In this document: positions 1 to 10,849 of the stretch, in pieces
How positions within the stretch are numbered: position 1 is the first letter of the stretch
How the letters are laid out: the number at the start of each line of letters is the position of its first letter
Origin: Adiantum capillus-veneris
Taxonomy: Eukaryota; Streptophyta; Polypodiopsida; Polypodiales; Pteridaceae
Direction: 5' to 3'
Length of the DNA stretch: 64,000 nucleotides
Assembly (NCBI GenBank): GCA_014529385.2
Contig: CM043966.1
Span: forward strand, 42,815,537-42,879,536
The notes under the pieces: generated by a model
Seen by the model: only the letters and a program-made list of their open reading frames with translations
Database searches by the model: none
What the model was told of the DNA's origin: nothing
Translations under genes and position numbers: made by a program

Positions 1-336
1 TTGCTCAAAGACACTACTATCACTAGGTCTAAAGGGATTACCTCTAAGCAACTATTTCTAACATTTACCAAAAAAAATTGCCTCAAGTCACAAGGATATA
101 GGAATTCATGGGATTCGCTTCTTCAATCTTTGCATAAATTTTTCTAATTCCTTGGAGAGGTTTTATGGGTTGTATATTCTATTGGTGTCATAAAAGATGT
201 TGAGCAACAAGAAGGCTATGTCAAGTGAAACTTGGAACCCTAGCAATATGATCCTTGAAATGAAAAAACCTTGGAAATGTGATAAGTCTCTTGTGATATA
301 CACAAAGGGAGTAAAATAGGAGTCAAAACTAGGCAC

Positions 337-376
<40 letters not shown>

Positions 377-2261
377 CACGCGCACGCACACACGTGTGAT
401 CCTAGATTTCCACAATTGTTCGCAATCACAGAATGTGTGAATAGGCTAAGAGGACACTAAAGGACACCCAAGGTTTAGGGCTATACCATGAGGATGTTAG
501 CCTTAGGACTTTGGGAATGCACACACAAGAAGAAGAAGAGAAAGAAGAAGGAGAGGAAGACAAGGAAGATAAATTTTTGTGCTAAGTTCAAAGATGATGT
601 TGCCATAAGGGGGTCTTCATATTTTTGGGAATCTAAATAGAATAATGGAAGAAGAATCTTAGATCAAAAATGATTTTGTGTGCCACATACAGAGATAAGG
701 AAGCTAAGGGCAATGTGTGTGTTTTTATACTAACCAAAAAACCCCTCTTAGTGGGGTAAAAAGGCACCTTGACAATCTAATGTGTATGTTAACTACAAAT
801 ACATATTGGTTGTGATGCAGGAAGAGCGTGAGTTGGCACTCTATGTATATAGGGTTGCCTATCATTAGGGATTTGTAATCTTTGTAAGCCCATCCATAGG
901 GGAGTAAGCTCAAACCTTCACAATACAGCTTGTTCATAATATAAAGGCTTTGTGAATAGATTGAATAATTCCAAACCTTAACAATAAGCTCTCAGCTTTG
1001 TTCACAATGTAAAGGCTTTTGTGAATAGATTGAACTGTCCCACCAAACCTTCACAATAAGCTCTTAGCTCGTTCACAATGCAAAGGCTTTGTGATTGACG
1101 AGGTTATCTTACATTGGCACGTAATTTCGAGTTGATCTCAAAGGTAGGGAGTCTCTCTCCTCGACATTGTGTGGCCATCTGGCATACATAAGTATCCAAA
1201 GTTCCTTCGAGCTATGTAGAGCTACATGGACACCCCAACTTTGACCAAAGCATATCTTATCTTGAATTTTGGGTGAAGCGACAATTATTGCACAGTCAAC
1301 ATTTGTTTTATTTAAACAATTATTGGCTACATTTTTGTAAGATTTTGACCTTAGAATCTTAGGAACATATGTGGAACTTATCTTGCACTTAACAGGGGGT
1401 GTGATTGGTGTAGGAGTGTGGCTTCCCAGTGATGGTACTCCTTGTTTCTCATCATATCCCTCTATGTAGGAGTATGGCGACTTGCCATAGCTAGCTCTTG
1501 TGTCAATTTGTGGAGTATGCCATGTTATAGGGGTAGTAACTAACACAACTGATGAAACTATGGAGGGTGTTTAGGACTAACATTCATAATAGAAAAGTGA
1601 TGACTTTATGTATGTAGTATGCCTTCTTATACATGCATTTAGATACAAGGATAGATAGGATTTTGCAGGCAATTTGTTAGAAGGGCTTGACCTTTTAGCC
1701 ATGGAAAGCGAGTTATCGTATCTAAGAAGTTTCAACTAAAAAAGGAGACATGTTCAAAGGGAGATTTCCTATGCTTCAAAGGATGATAGAGATATGAGAG
1801 GGTTCACACAAAGAGAGACGGATAAGCTAAGCTTACCCAACAACCCTACCCTTAAGTAAGCCAAAGGGGGTTCTACAAAACATAGTGCCTCCCCTTAATA
1901 GGTGTATACTAGACATTTAGAGAGGTTTCCCCATTCGGGTGTAGGTGCAAAAACATATAGACCCAACAATTGTTTGAAAGAAGTACAAAATTTCATAGAA
2001 TATCTCCATTAGAATCATAACAGAAATTTGTTCCGTCATCATCCTTCTTCTTCTTTGACCATAGTGGTTTTGTCTTCACCTTTGATTTTGTCGTGGTTGG
2101 ATCTTCCTTGGTTGTTGATTTTGTCCTTTAGATAGTAATATGTTGATTAATAGTTGTTTTAATTCCACAGTGAACACACAAGGGCCGGCTTTATAACAAT
2201 TCTTGACAAAATGGGTACCTTTGGCATGAATAGGGCACCTTTTCTTTCGGTATGTAGCAGT
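1..2261. other. Low-information DNA, no supported host gene
   Basis: This stretch has no gene I can support. It holds a TG/CA microsatellite, purine-rich runs near 530-570, and a threefold repeat of a phrase of the form cttcacaataagctcttagctcg-ttcacaatg-aaaggctttgtga at about 915-1095, an approximate short tandem array. A minus-strand open frame at 1109-1546 (145 aa) matches nothing I recognise. A gag-like scrap at the right edge is listed separately. Confidence 0.5.
339..398. repeat. (TG)n microsatellite grading into CG/CA
   Basis: About 16 TG units (339-370) are followed by alternating purine-pyrimidine CGCGCACACGCGCACGCACAC. The whole block is alternating purine-pyrimidine and so a potential Z-DNA former. 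The minus-strand ORF rich in HTHTHT that crosses it is an artefact of the repeat. Confidence 0.9.
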
Positions 2262-2276
2262 TGTTACCATATACAT
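2076..2276 (-). pseudogene. Gypsy gag zinc-finger scrap (minus strand)
   Basis: The minus-strand frame reads KRCPIHAKGTHFVKNCYKAG, a C-x2-H-x4-H-x4-C pattern of the kind found at the end of Gag in plant Ty3/gypsy elements. The solo LTR that begins at 2262 cuts the frame on its upstream side, so the visible ORF start lies inside the LTR and is not original. No capsid or protease domain is recognisable around it. It may be a chance match, so the call is tentative. Confidence 0.35.
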
Positions 2277-2636
2277 GTGGTAGTGATGTGTGTGAACACA
2301 CTAGGACCACCGGGGCATTTTTTCCCTCTTTAGGAGGTTTTTTCTCCCATGCGTGTATATACGCCCATCACTCTAGGTCTATCTATCTTTCCATTGCACA
2401 CTAAGTATTACACTCTCAGTTGTGTGCCTTGAGCTTCCTTCGTCTTCTCCAAGCTGTGTGTAGGACCGCCGGGGCATTTTTTCCCTCTTTAGGAGGTTTT
2501 TTCTCCCGTGCATTGTATATACGCCCATCACTCTAGGGCTATCTATCTTTCCATTGCACACTAAGTAATACACTCTCAGTTGTGTGCCTTGAGCTTCCTT
2601 CGTCTTCTCCAAGCTGTGTGTGTTTCTCTGCAACCC
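2262..2636 (+). repeat. Solo LTR of the copia-F family with internal 159-bp tandem duplication
   Basis: The sequence from 2262 (TGTTACCATATAC...) matches the 5' LTR of copia F at 60981-61207 almost base for base. An internal segment is present twice in tandem (2302-2460 and 2461-2619, period 159). The final ten or so bases of the LTR, including the terminal CA, are missing. No primer site follows, so this is an LTR remnant and not the start of the copia remnant downstream, whose gag belongs to a different lineage. Confidence 0.8.
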
Positions 2637-2640
2637 AATA

Positions 2641-3060
2641 GCTACATATGCTTCGCTCTTTGCTAGTGGTGTTATACTTTTTTTTGTCATTATGGGTTTT
2701 CTTTCTTCCTTTCTGCAAAGAGTTTATGACATTCTCAAGGGAATGATTGGGTCCTTCTCCTCAAGAAAAGTCAACATAGCAACTTATTCTTCATCTTCAT
2801 CAACTTTGGCATCAATTTACAATAATTGGGTGCATGGGCTCTTAAGCCTATTGATTAGGTACTATTTATGGCTATTATGTTTTGAGATTTATATGCCAAA
2901 ATCTGTTAAAACTCTGCTAAAATGTGGTCACGATTCTTGCCATTCTCTATGTCATTGTTTTGTCTATTTGTCTATAGTTTTGGTTGTGAAATAACAAAAA
3001 TACTACCATAACTCTGCAAGTTTTTTTACATGATCTTACCCTAGCCTTGTGCTTGAATAT
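2641..3060. other. Unassigned spacer
   Basis: Between the solo LTR and the copia gag remnant I see only T-rich sequence. The plus-strand ORF at 2620-2994 begins inside the LTR and has no recognisable domain. This could be leader DNA of the following copia remnant, but no primer-binding site is visible. Confidence 0.4.
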
Positions 3061-3990
3061 TGTGGCATCTATGCTAGACAAAGATTTGTTTAGCATCAAG
3101 AAGTTTGATGATACAGTTGCAACTTCTTTTTATGGAAAGAGTAGATCCAAGTTGTTATTTATCCAAAAGAAGTAGTTGAAACCTTTCAAAGGTTTAGCAA
3201 CTAAGTTGGTCACCATGTCTATCAAGGATTTGGATACAGTTGCAACTCCTTGTTATGGAAAGAGTAGATCCAAGTTGTTCTTTATCCAAAAGAAGTAGTT
3301 GAAACCTTTCAAAGATTAAGCAACTAAGTTGGCCACCATGTCTATCAAGGATTTGGATAGAGTTGGATGCATTAGCAAAATCTATGATTAGATTGCATCT
3401 TTCAGAGTCGCTTTACTTTATAGTCATTAATGAAAAGACCATAGAGTCTCTTTTGCATAAATTGTCCAATGTACGACCCATGTACGAGAAAGAGACAACA
3501 TCTAACAAGGTGTACCCTATGAAGAAGCCATTTGATCTCTGCAAAAAGAAAAATAGCAATGTTGCCTTACATCTAAATGATTTCAATGTTCCTTTCAGCC
3601 AATTACAAGTTCAAAATCTGAATTCAAATAAGGAAGTGAAAGCTATTTGCTTGTTATTCTCTACATGCATCGTGGGGGACACTTTCGTCCCTGGCACAAG
3701 TACACTTAGTGATGCCCTAAACTTTGATGATGTGGCTAGTAGCTTGTTGTCTAAATGGATTAGATAAACTTCTATGGGTCAAATGTAACACTATCTATTG
3801 ATAGAGGTAGAAGAAAATCCCATGAAATGAACAAGTCTCATGGCAATCATAGTAAGTTGAGAGACAAGAGAGAGCTTGAGTCTATTATTGCAAGAAGAAG
3901 GCACACATAAAACAAAACTACTAGCAATGAAATAAAGACAAGAAGAAGGAAAAGCGTGACGATGGTAAGGACGAGATGGCAAGGGTGGAT
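3060..3990 (+). pseudogene. Copia gag remnant (UBN2-type capsid)
   Basis: The plus strand encodes a decayed copia Gag. The N-terminal part with the family pattern of a tryptophan/lysine stretch and IQKKQLKPFKG is present twice because of a 123-bp tandem duplication. The middle is open from 3363 to 3767: MYEKETTSNKVYPMKKPFDL, then ALHLNDFNVPFSQLQVQ and DDVASSLL, which follow the retrotran_gag_2/UBN2 order. It ends with a serine/basic stretch ending near 3990, just before the place where a zinc knuckle is expected. Frameshifts and stops make it non-functional. Its pol continues at 5210. Confidence 0.75.
3110..3355 (+). repeat. 123-bp tandem duplication inside copia gag
   Basis: A unit starting GATACAGTTGCAACT is repeated at 3110 and 3233 (period 123) with a few mismatches. 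It falls in the N-terminal gag region, and 123 is a multiple of three, so the duplication alone keeps the frame. Confidence 0.85.
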
Positions 3991-3999
3991 GGATTTTTA

Positions 4000-5210
4000 T
4001 TTTTTTAACTTTTTGGTCGTGTTGGGATAGGGGGAAAGGGGAACACATCCAACACTTATAAAATTTCCTCTCTATAGCCGAGGATACCCAATGCACCCCA
4101 ATCCACTAGAGTTAACCTTCAAAACTCAACACCTCTGCATACATATCACCATCTGCACGCATACCAACTCACATACGCTTTGCACCAACAATTGACAACA
4201 TGCCACACCAATCTTGGCTGTTTACATCAATCACACAATGCACATCACACAAAGGTCGAGGGAGGCACATGCATCTCACACACCGACACCAGACAATTTA
4301 AGCAGAGTAATTTATTAATGTAAAGTAGAGAGGCTATGGTTGGAGTAGACAAGGCTGCAAGTATAACTAGAGATGATTGGATTTGGGAAACATAAAAGGG
4401 GACAGTCATCAATGGTTAAACTTGAGGTACATAAGGTGGATTGGGAAATTGTGGTTGTACTTGGGGTGGGTAGATAGAAGGTTGCAAAGGCCATGGCTAC
4501 AAAGATGGGGCATAAGAAATGGGTGGAGGTGAAAGCGATGAATGAGTAGGAATTGTGGTTTGAGTGGGATGGGATTTTAATCAAGGATAATGAGTGGTGG
4601 ATTGATTCCCATATCTTGTTGGATCAGAAGTGTACAAAATGAATTTTCCACATTCATTCCCAAGGTAATAACAACATCCAAGTCTGCATGCATCTGAGCT
4701 CGCACTAAGATTTTAATATTATGATGCAAGCTCGTGAGAAAAGACTCCAAAATCATACATGGATTAATAGAAAAGATAGTGGAATAATGCTTGGCAAATC
4801 TCTTAAAACACTTGCTCCATTGCTCAACAGTCTCCATAAGGGAGTTATTTAAAAAATTGATTGTGCACCAAGTGTTTGATCCATGATGGGTTGGGTAAAG
4901 CTAGAGGTTGGGTTATTGGTTGAATAGGTGGCAAAGTTAAATGTGGGGATGACACTGACGTGCTAGATGTGGATTTTCAAATGAAGGGCTTATAGACCAA
5001 TACTTCTCATGCTTTCTCTTTTCAGATTCCCTCTTCAAATATGTATGGGCTCTATCACTCTGTTTTAGATGCTCTTGAAACTCACGCGTTTGTTGCATAA
5101 ACCTTTTTTAGAAGTAGGTTTGTGTCATAAACTGGAGGCTGAAGCTAGAGCCCCATTGGGCATGCCACTGTCTTAGAAATATGTGGAGATGAGGACAAAG
5201 CAAAACTTGA
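4000..5210. other. Insertion or rearranged DNA inside the copia remnant, with gypsy gag-like minus-strand frame
   Basis: The copia coding signal stops near 3990 and resumes near 5210. In between, the minus-strand frame at 4577-4837 (86 aa: VEQWSKCFKRFAKHYS, ILESFLTSLHHNIKILVRAQ, VITLGMNVENSF) resembles the helical Retrotrans_gag capsid of Ty3/gypsy elements. I see no LTR ends or target duplications, so whether this is one insertion or a deletion plus insertion is unresolved. Confidence 0.35.
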
Positions 5211-5668
5211 AGAGGGTTCATGTTGTTACAAGCACCGATGATGATGATATTGTGTTCACCTCTTTGTCAGCTACATGCTTCTTGATGAGCAAATATGGCT
5301 CTTTTATCCAAGATCGCGTCTTTAATTTGGGTGCATGAAATGGATCCACATAGTTTGATTGTGGCTCTCACACTTGTTTCGGAAATGGCTTGTGGGAAAT
5401 TTGTGAGTGATATTTGGTCTTGGCTAGAGGAGATAAGCATGGAACCCTTTATCCATGATACGTGTCTATGGTTCAAGTTTGTGATGCAAACATAATAAAG
5501 CAACTAACCACTTCTTTGTGGCGTAGCCTATTTGGCCATTTGAGCCAAAATGGAATGAAAGCCTTATCTCATATGGGTTCTTTGCTTGTCTTCAATTTTT
5601 CAACTTTGAACTATGTGAACATTGTGTATATGGAAAATAAGCTAGATCAACTCATACTAGTTTACTAG
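5210..5668 (+). pseudogene. Copia protease tail and GAG_pre-integrase remnant
   Basis: Broken plus-strand frames spell the end of a copia protease region (CFGNGLWEICE, LARGDKHGTLYP) and the zinc-binding GAG_pre-integrase segment (TSLWRSLFGHLSQNGMKALS, then CEHCVYGK in a shifted frame). This fits the copia gag at 3060-3990. The protease catalytic core is missing. The signal ends where the minus-strand element H1 begins. Confidence 0.75.
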
Positions 5669-5673
5669 GCAAG

Positions 5674-6013
5674 TGCAAGCATGCGAAGCTAGCCCTAGCG
5701 TATTCAGTGAAAGAGTGAGTGTATGTGTATGCGTGCGTGTGAGAGAGAGGAAGGAGAAGATGGAGATCGTCCCTATTCGTTTTTTGTTGGCATTTAGGAA
5801 GGCTGAAGGGCCGCGCAGTGATGCAAAAGCAGTGCGTATGTGCAATGTAGGAAGGGGGAGAACAAATAGACATTGTGTTGGGTGCAGGAGAGTGGCCAGA
5901 AGCCCTCACTCCTTACTCTTATATATGTACAAAGAACAAGGTTAGTGTAGTCAATGGACAACTGAGCATTGGACGTTTGGCCTGAGGCAAGGCACATGTT
6001 GCTCTTATCCCAA
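5674..6013 (-). repeat. 3' LTR of H1 (approximate)
   Basis: It aligns with the H2 LTR at 49642-49940 through its end, followed on the plus strand by ACTCCCACTT, the complement of a purine tract AAGTGGGAGT. It contains GTGTGAGAGAGAGG repeats like its homologue. Ends are approximate because the terminal dinucleotides have decayed. Confidence 0.55.
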
Positions 6014-6937
6014 TTTACTCCCACTTAAAGGCGAATGTATGGATAAGTGGGTCCTACTAGCTAAACTACTGGTATGTACAAAAACTGGCGAGAGACTCTC
6101 TCAGCCTACACCCATTGGCTTGCTCACTCAATCTCCATGCAGTCGTATCAGCTTTAGTGATAGGCAAGCATGTATATCCATGCTAGAGCCTGCATGTAAA
6201 TCTCGCAAACATCCTTGTATGGTCTGCATAGCTCCATAATGCATCATGCTAGTGTCAATCATCATTTGATTGGAAATCCTTACTGCAAATGCTCCCACTA
6301 TGGCTGTTGGTGGATCGGGCCTCAACACTAGCAATTTGAACATGAGGTGCTTGAACGTTGTCAAAATCTACACAAACCTGGTTGTACAAGACTCCTCAAT
6401 GCTATTTGCATACATTGCATTATCAAGACTACTCATCACATATGGATGTGTCATCGTCGACACTAGGATGGCTACATCCCTTTCATAGGTGGAACTATGT
6501 GTCCTGGCATTGCCTCATCAACTTCTAGTATGAGCATATCAAAACTCCATGTCATCCATCTCTGTCTATGTCTCCAGGGAGCATACCCACTCTACCTCTG
6601 TCCGCATAGATTTCGAAGACACCTACTGTGCCTCACTAGACGTTGTCACTCTACCTATTTCTCTAAAGAAACTACTGGTGTCCTACACATCTAAATGCAC
6701 TATCTCTTGAGCATAATGTGGCTCAATCATGAATGAGGCACATCTCATCTCTCGCTCATAACATGTCAATAACAAATCAAGACTATGTTGTCTTGTACCT
6801 CAGATACATGCATAAGATATACCAGGCCACTATGGGCTTCCCTGGCAATCACTAGTCATCTAGAGACATTGCTCTCTAAGCAATATCTTACACCCACATT
6901 CTACTAACTATCTCACTGAGATAAAACTCTGTGTCAA

Positions 6938-7432
6938 TTAAGGATTATAGCGCACATTCCGTAGCGTATAGGATGCACCACTTAGGTAATGACAATAATA
7001 TATCTCTTGCTTCTGCAATGTCAAATGCCAAACCACAGTCAAGTGCACAAGACCAAGCCTTCCACTAGAGAAGGTGTTAAACCACTCATGACATGATGTG
7101 ACTCGGAGGATTGCACAATCATTTAGTAACCATTGAGAAGATGTGTCACATGTACAAGACATGTAAGCAAGAGGAACACTAAAGGTAAATATGATGTCAT
7201 CGTCACCGACATACTTAGCCACCTCTCTAGCCACTATCAGAACCTTACGTGCATCATGCATATATCTCTGATGCTGCCTCATACGTTTGAAATAACGACA
7301 CCTTATGTGCCTTGTGGGACCATAAAGCCAATATTGCATATATTGGCAACTACAAGACTGTCGTCTCTCACAAGTCATCACTGTCAACTCTATACTATCA
7401 TTGATGATAGATGTCATATGAGTGAATAGCAC
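6938..7432 (-). pseudogene. H1 zinc knuckle plus copia protease, decayed
   Basis: The minus-strand frame (164 aa) runs from a degenerate zinc knuckle (YWLYGPTRHIRCRY, where H2 has CWHCGHARHIRRLC) to a copia protease (SSQWLLNDCAILRVTSCHEW, FSSGRLGLVHL, YTLRNVRY). Three of the four zinc ligands have changed from Cys to Tyr, and the catalytic Asp-Ser-Gly is Asn-Asp-Cys. The protein would bind neither zinc nor cleave Gag. It is nevertheless one long open frame, so stops have been avoided by chance or the copy is not extremely old. Confidence 0.7.
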
Positions 7433-7439
7433 ATATACA

Positions 7440-8210
7440 TAAAAGCAAGTGGGAGATCACTTTACCACTACACAATTATAACCTATCAACCGCATCAAAC
7501 CGATGCTCTCATATGCGTAAAACGGCTCTACAATAGGTATACAATGTAAAATCCACAACTTAACACAAGTATACGGAGTAACCATGGATAAGGAAGCATT
7601 GACACGAGATCTGCAAGCATAAATAACATCACTAGACCAAGTGAGCCCAATTTGGGGACAAACAACTCTCAACCTAAAGCGCATAACCATATACACAAGT
7701 AGTGAGCAAGCATAGTGCTCAAAACAAATCCTCCAAAATTGTAAGCAATAATTTGACAACAGTGCAATATCCTGTAGAACTTGTGACTACTTGTAAGCTG
7801 TAGCCACTACTATGAGTATATGAAAATCTCACTCCTACGAGAGTTGATACAAGAACACTAATTTCATATCCAAATTGACAAAATCGAGAGTAAATCTTGA
7901 CAACTAAAGCATTAGAGAATAAATGTGAATAGATGAAAAGTATGGTAGTAATTTGGGAAAAATCCGGTATAGTTTTCCATATAATTTATGCAAAATCTCA
8001 AAAAATCTACACAAAACTTGTGAAGCCAATGAGGCTATGCGCATAGACAAAGACTCGGGTTTCTCATCCAAAAATTGTCATACAATGTAACGGAAATGGA
8101 CTATGAACATTGAGAATAGCGAAATTAAGAAAAATGTAGTGAGCAGTTTTATGAGAATACTTTGAGAAAATAGAGGGAGAACTTGATTAGAGTTAGCAAC
8201 ATAATCAATA
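7440..8210 (-). other. H1 non-coding leader
   Basis: It is homologous to 60190-60435 in H2 (for example AAGTGGGAGATCACT and CTCCTACGAGAG/CTCCCACGAGAG). Neither copy has a capsid-coding frame here, so the absence of gag is shared rather than due to decay of one copy. Confidence 0.5.
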
Positions 8211-8948
8211 TACTTAATTAACTTGGCATGAATAATACTTTGCAAGAGAGAGAATTAGAGAACTTGACAAGAGTTGAGGACCAGATTTATGTGGAGCCGG
8301 TCCCCCCTCTGAAAGGCTTTTGTATTATAGCTTCTCCCATAAAGAGAGACTTGATACAATACAAGCTTTGTGTTCCTTGAGACCTTGATGGTGCAATGAA
8401 GATAGAGAGATTCATGCACCACAATTATGCCTGTAACTTAGCTAAATGAAAGCATTAACTTGTCCCCTGCCTCAATCCCAAGACCTCAAACACCGTCGAA
8501 CGTGGAGAGAGCTAGCAGGGAATGAGGCTAGGGAAGAGGAAGAAGAAGTAACTTACAAGAAAGAAACAATCTCCTCACTTGTATTACTCTTTTAGCTTAG
8601 CATAGCATAGTAGCATAGTAATGGAGATGAAGAAGGTGGCAAGCTTGCACTTTGGAGCATGGATCTTGGTTGGATTTGCATTCCATAGCCAAAACTTGTT
8701 GGTGTAGGCTCTCAACTTCTCAAGCTTGGAGAAGGAGATGGAGTTCTTGCTCAACACACGATGAGAGTGAGTGTGTGTGTGTGTGTGAGTGTAAGAGAGA
8801 GAGTATATGGTCAAGCTACCCCCCTCCTTGCTTGGATCGACCCCACTTCCTAGCTCAAGCTTGGACCTTCTCTAGACTAGACAATCACGTGCATTAGACA
8901 TATCAAGCAACCATGGTAGCATTTGGATAAGTGTCCTCCTTTCCCTCT

Positions 8949-8974
8949 AGAGAGAGAGAGAGAGAGAGAGAGAG
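8949..8974. repeat. (GA)n tract
   Basis: About 13 GA units, at the position equivalent to the CT tract near 13630 in the B LTR. Confidence 0.9.
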
Positions 8975-9189
8975 GGCTTGAAAAATGCTTAAACAATTAA
9001 TTAAATAAACTAAATTCTCATTAGACCCCTTTAGAGGTCAACCAATAGGCTTTAGGCACTATACGAGGGCAGCATGTGTAGGTGCTTGACATGTGTCCTT
9101 ATTGCCTCTTAGGTCTTGGGCTTGCCTTGAGTGAGCAAGTGTGTGTGTTCTCTCTCATGCCCCTAGCTTTAGGGCTTGCCCCCCTTCTT

Positions 9190-9360
9190 GTAGGGATCAT
9201 GTTGATTTTGGAACACCTCACCCCTTGAGCACCTTAGTCATGAATCCCCTCAAGCACCTTAGTCATAAAACATGACAAGCACCTCAAGCACCTTAATCAT
9301 CAATCATGACAAGCACCTCAAGAACCTTAGTCAGCAAGCACGACAAGCACCTCAATGGCT
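9190..9360. repeat. Short tandem repeats within LTR fragment
   Basis: Variants of AAGCACCTTAGTCAT and CATGACAAGCACCTCA recur at irregular spacing of about 30-40 bp. They are the diverged counterpart of the 45-bp minisatellite at the start of the B LTR. Confidence 0.6.
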
Positions 9361-9499
9361 TTGTAGCAAATTGAGCAGTGAAAGACCTTCAATAGGGCAA
9401 CAAGCGCTGATTAGATCATTAATATTGAACTATATTGGGTATCGAGCGAAGGGGCAGAGCCCAAAATTGAAAAGCAATTGGGCAAGCTTGTGAGCAAGA

Positions 9500-10080
9500 A
9501 ATCAAGCAATTGGAGGAGAATCAAGCACAATCGAGAAATGCATGTGAGCAAACAAAATCAGAAAGTAGCTCGTAATTGATCAAGCAGCAAATTGGGGCTT
9601 TGAAGTTGCAAATCAAAAGCAATTGAGTAACATCGTGTAATTTTTCTAAAAAGCACGGTGAGCTTTAGGTAGCGGGAAACTTTGTAGCGAGCAAAGCTTG
9701 GGAGCCAACGTGGAAAATTTATAGCCTTCTGCAACATTAAACCAAGTCAGAGTAGCAACATGGGAAAATCAAGAAAGAGTGCACGCACACACACACACAC
9801 ACACTCGCTATAGTCAGAAAGAGGAGCATATATTTATTTTTTTGTGAAATCAAAATAAATTAATCTCCATAGGCCCCCCTTCATGAAGTGGGAAGCGACT
9901 CAAGCAGAGGCAAGTAAGCCTAGGTATCTCCTGGTGTTAGAGAATCTAACACTTACTTTTAGATTCAGCGAAAGCCAACTATGAAAGGAGAGAGTTTTCC
10001 TTTGAGAGAGATAGCAAGAAAAACATAGGTTGCATGAAAAACACTTCAACCATGCACATAATTCAAAGAGAATAACCAAT
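9500..10080. other. Unassigned spacer
   Basis: A-rich sequence with a short CA tract at about 9786-9806. I see no coding domain. Confidence 0.4.
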
Positions 10081-10491
10081 TAAAATTGACTACTCAACGA
10101 GGACCCGATTTACTTGGAGCCAGTCCCCCTCCAAACGAACTTGTATTGTAATCCTCTCAAAAGAGAGCTTTGTTACAATACATATTTGTGCTCTTGCAGA
10201 GCCTTGCTTGAATCAAGAAGATGGTGTCTTCAAGATTCCATGGTATAACCCTGCTTCCCAAACCCTAAACACCCCAGCGGGAAGAAAGGAACTACAAGGA
10301 AAGAGGAAGATGAAGGTGGAGAGAAGTATTTTGCAAGCAAGAGAATTGATATTCTACATACACTTGCTCATGGGCGAGCTCTTAGCATGGTTTGGTAATA
10401 GAGTAATAGAGATGGAGAAGAAGAAACTTTCGTTGGCTTGGATTTGCATCCATAGCCAAGAGCTTCAGTATAGAGTCTGTCTCTAGAGCTC

Positions 10492-10566
<75 letters not shown>

Positions 10567-10800
10567 CTTTGCCAATCTTGGGCACTTGAGAGAGTGTGCA
10601 AGAAGAGCAAGAGCTTAAAAAATGCAACGATCCCTCTCTTATATACCTATGCAAGTGTGCAACTAGACTTGAATTAGAATGCTTCACACTTGACCAATGA
10701 GGTGAGGACATCTCCTAATGCAACTCAAGCATGCCCAAAACTTGTCCTCTCTTTCCTTGCATGCTAGAACTTTCCCTCCCCCTTCCTGGGACTCATCTTG
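10080..10800 (-). repeat. Second, more distant LTR-like fragment of the B superfamily
   Basis: The block around GGAGCCAGTCCCCCTCC, TTGTTACAATACATATTTGTG and CCTTGCTTGAATCAAGAAG is the counterpart of 8290-8420 in the same orientation. It is followed by a long GA tract and AAGTGTGCAACT-type sequence. Boundaries are not defined. Confidence 0.45.
10494..10562. repeat. (GA)n tract, about 34 units
   Basis: Perfect GA dinucleotide run. Minus-strand SLSLSL ORFs across it are artefacts. Confidence 0.95.
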
Positions 10801-10849
10801 GCAAGTGGAAACACCATACACACTTCTTAAGTTCACTCAAAGCAATTTT

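Larger units (their letters stand above)
5674..8210 (-). mobile_element. Non-autonomous copia element H1 (minus strand)
   Basis: This stretch is homologous throughout to 49642-51123 plus 60026-60435 (element H2). The shared order on the minus strand is a long non-coding leader, a zinc knuckle, a copia protease, a short protease/pre-integrase tail, a purine tract near 6014-6026 and a 3' LTR at about 5674-6013. Neither copy has a capsid domain, integrase, RT or RNase H. H1 is the more decayed copy. Its right end is not defined because no second LTR is recognisable. The left flank directly abuts a copia pol remnant. Confidence 0.6.
8280..9500 (-). repeat. Minus-oriented LTR fragment related to chromovirus B
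   Basis: In reverse complement this stretch follows the 3' two thirds of the B LTR (12820-14535): the phrase around GGAGCCGGTCCCCCC, the TTGATACAATACAA box, AGAGAGCTAGCAGGGAATGAGG, a GA tract, and the CCTTAGTCAT...GACAAGCACCTCAAG tandem repeats. It is far more diverged than the two B LTRs are from each other. No coding domain follows it, so it is probably an old solo or truncated LTR. Confidence 0.65.

Noticed and set aside
2379-2690. Minus-strand ORF with an internal protein repeat
   Set aside because: It is a reading of the tandemly duplicated F-family LTR; the same phrase recurs at 61020-61208.
5673-5945. Val-Cys/Arg-Glu-rich ORF at the H1 left end
   Set aside because: It derives from GTGTGT and GAGAGA repeats in the H1 LTR.
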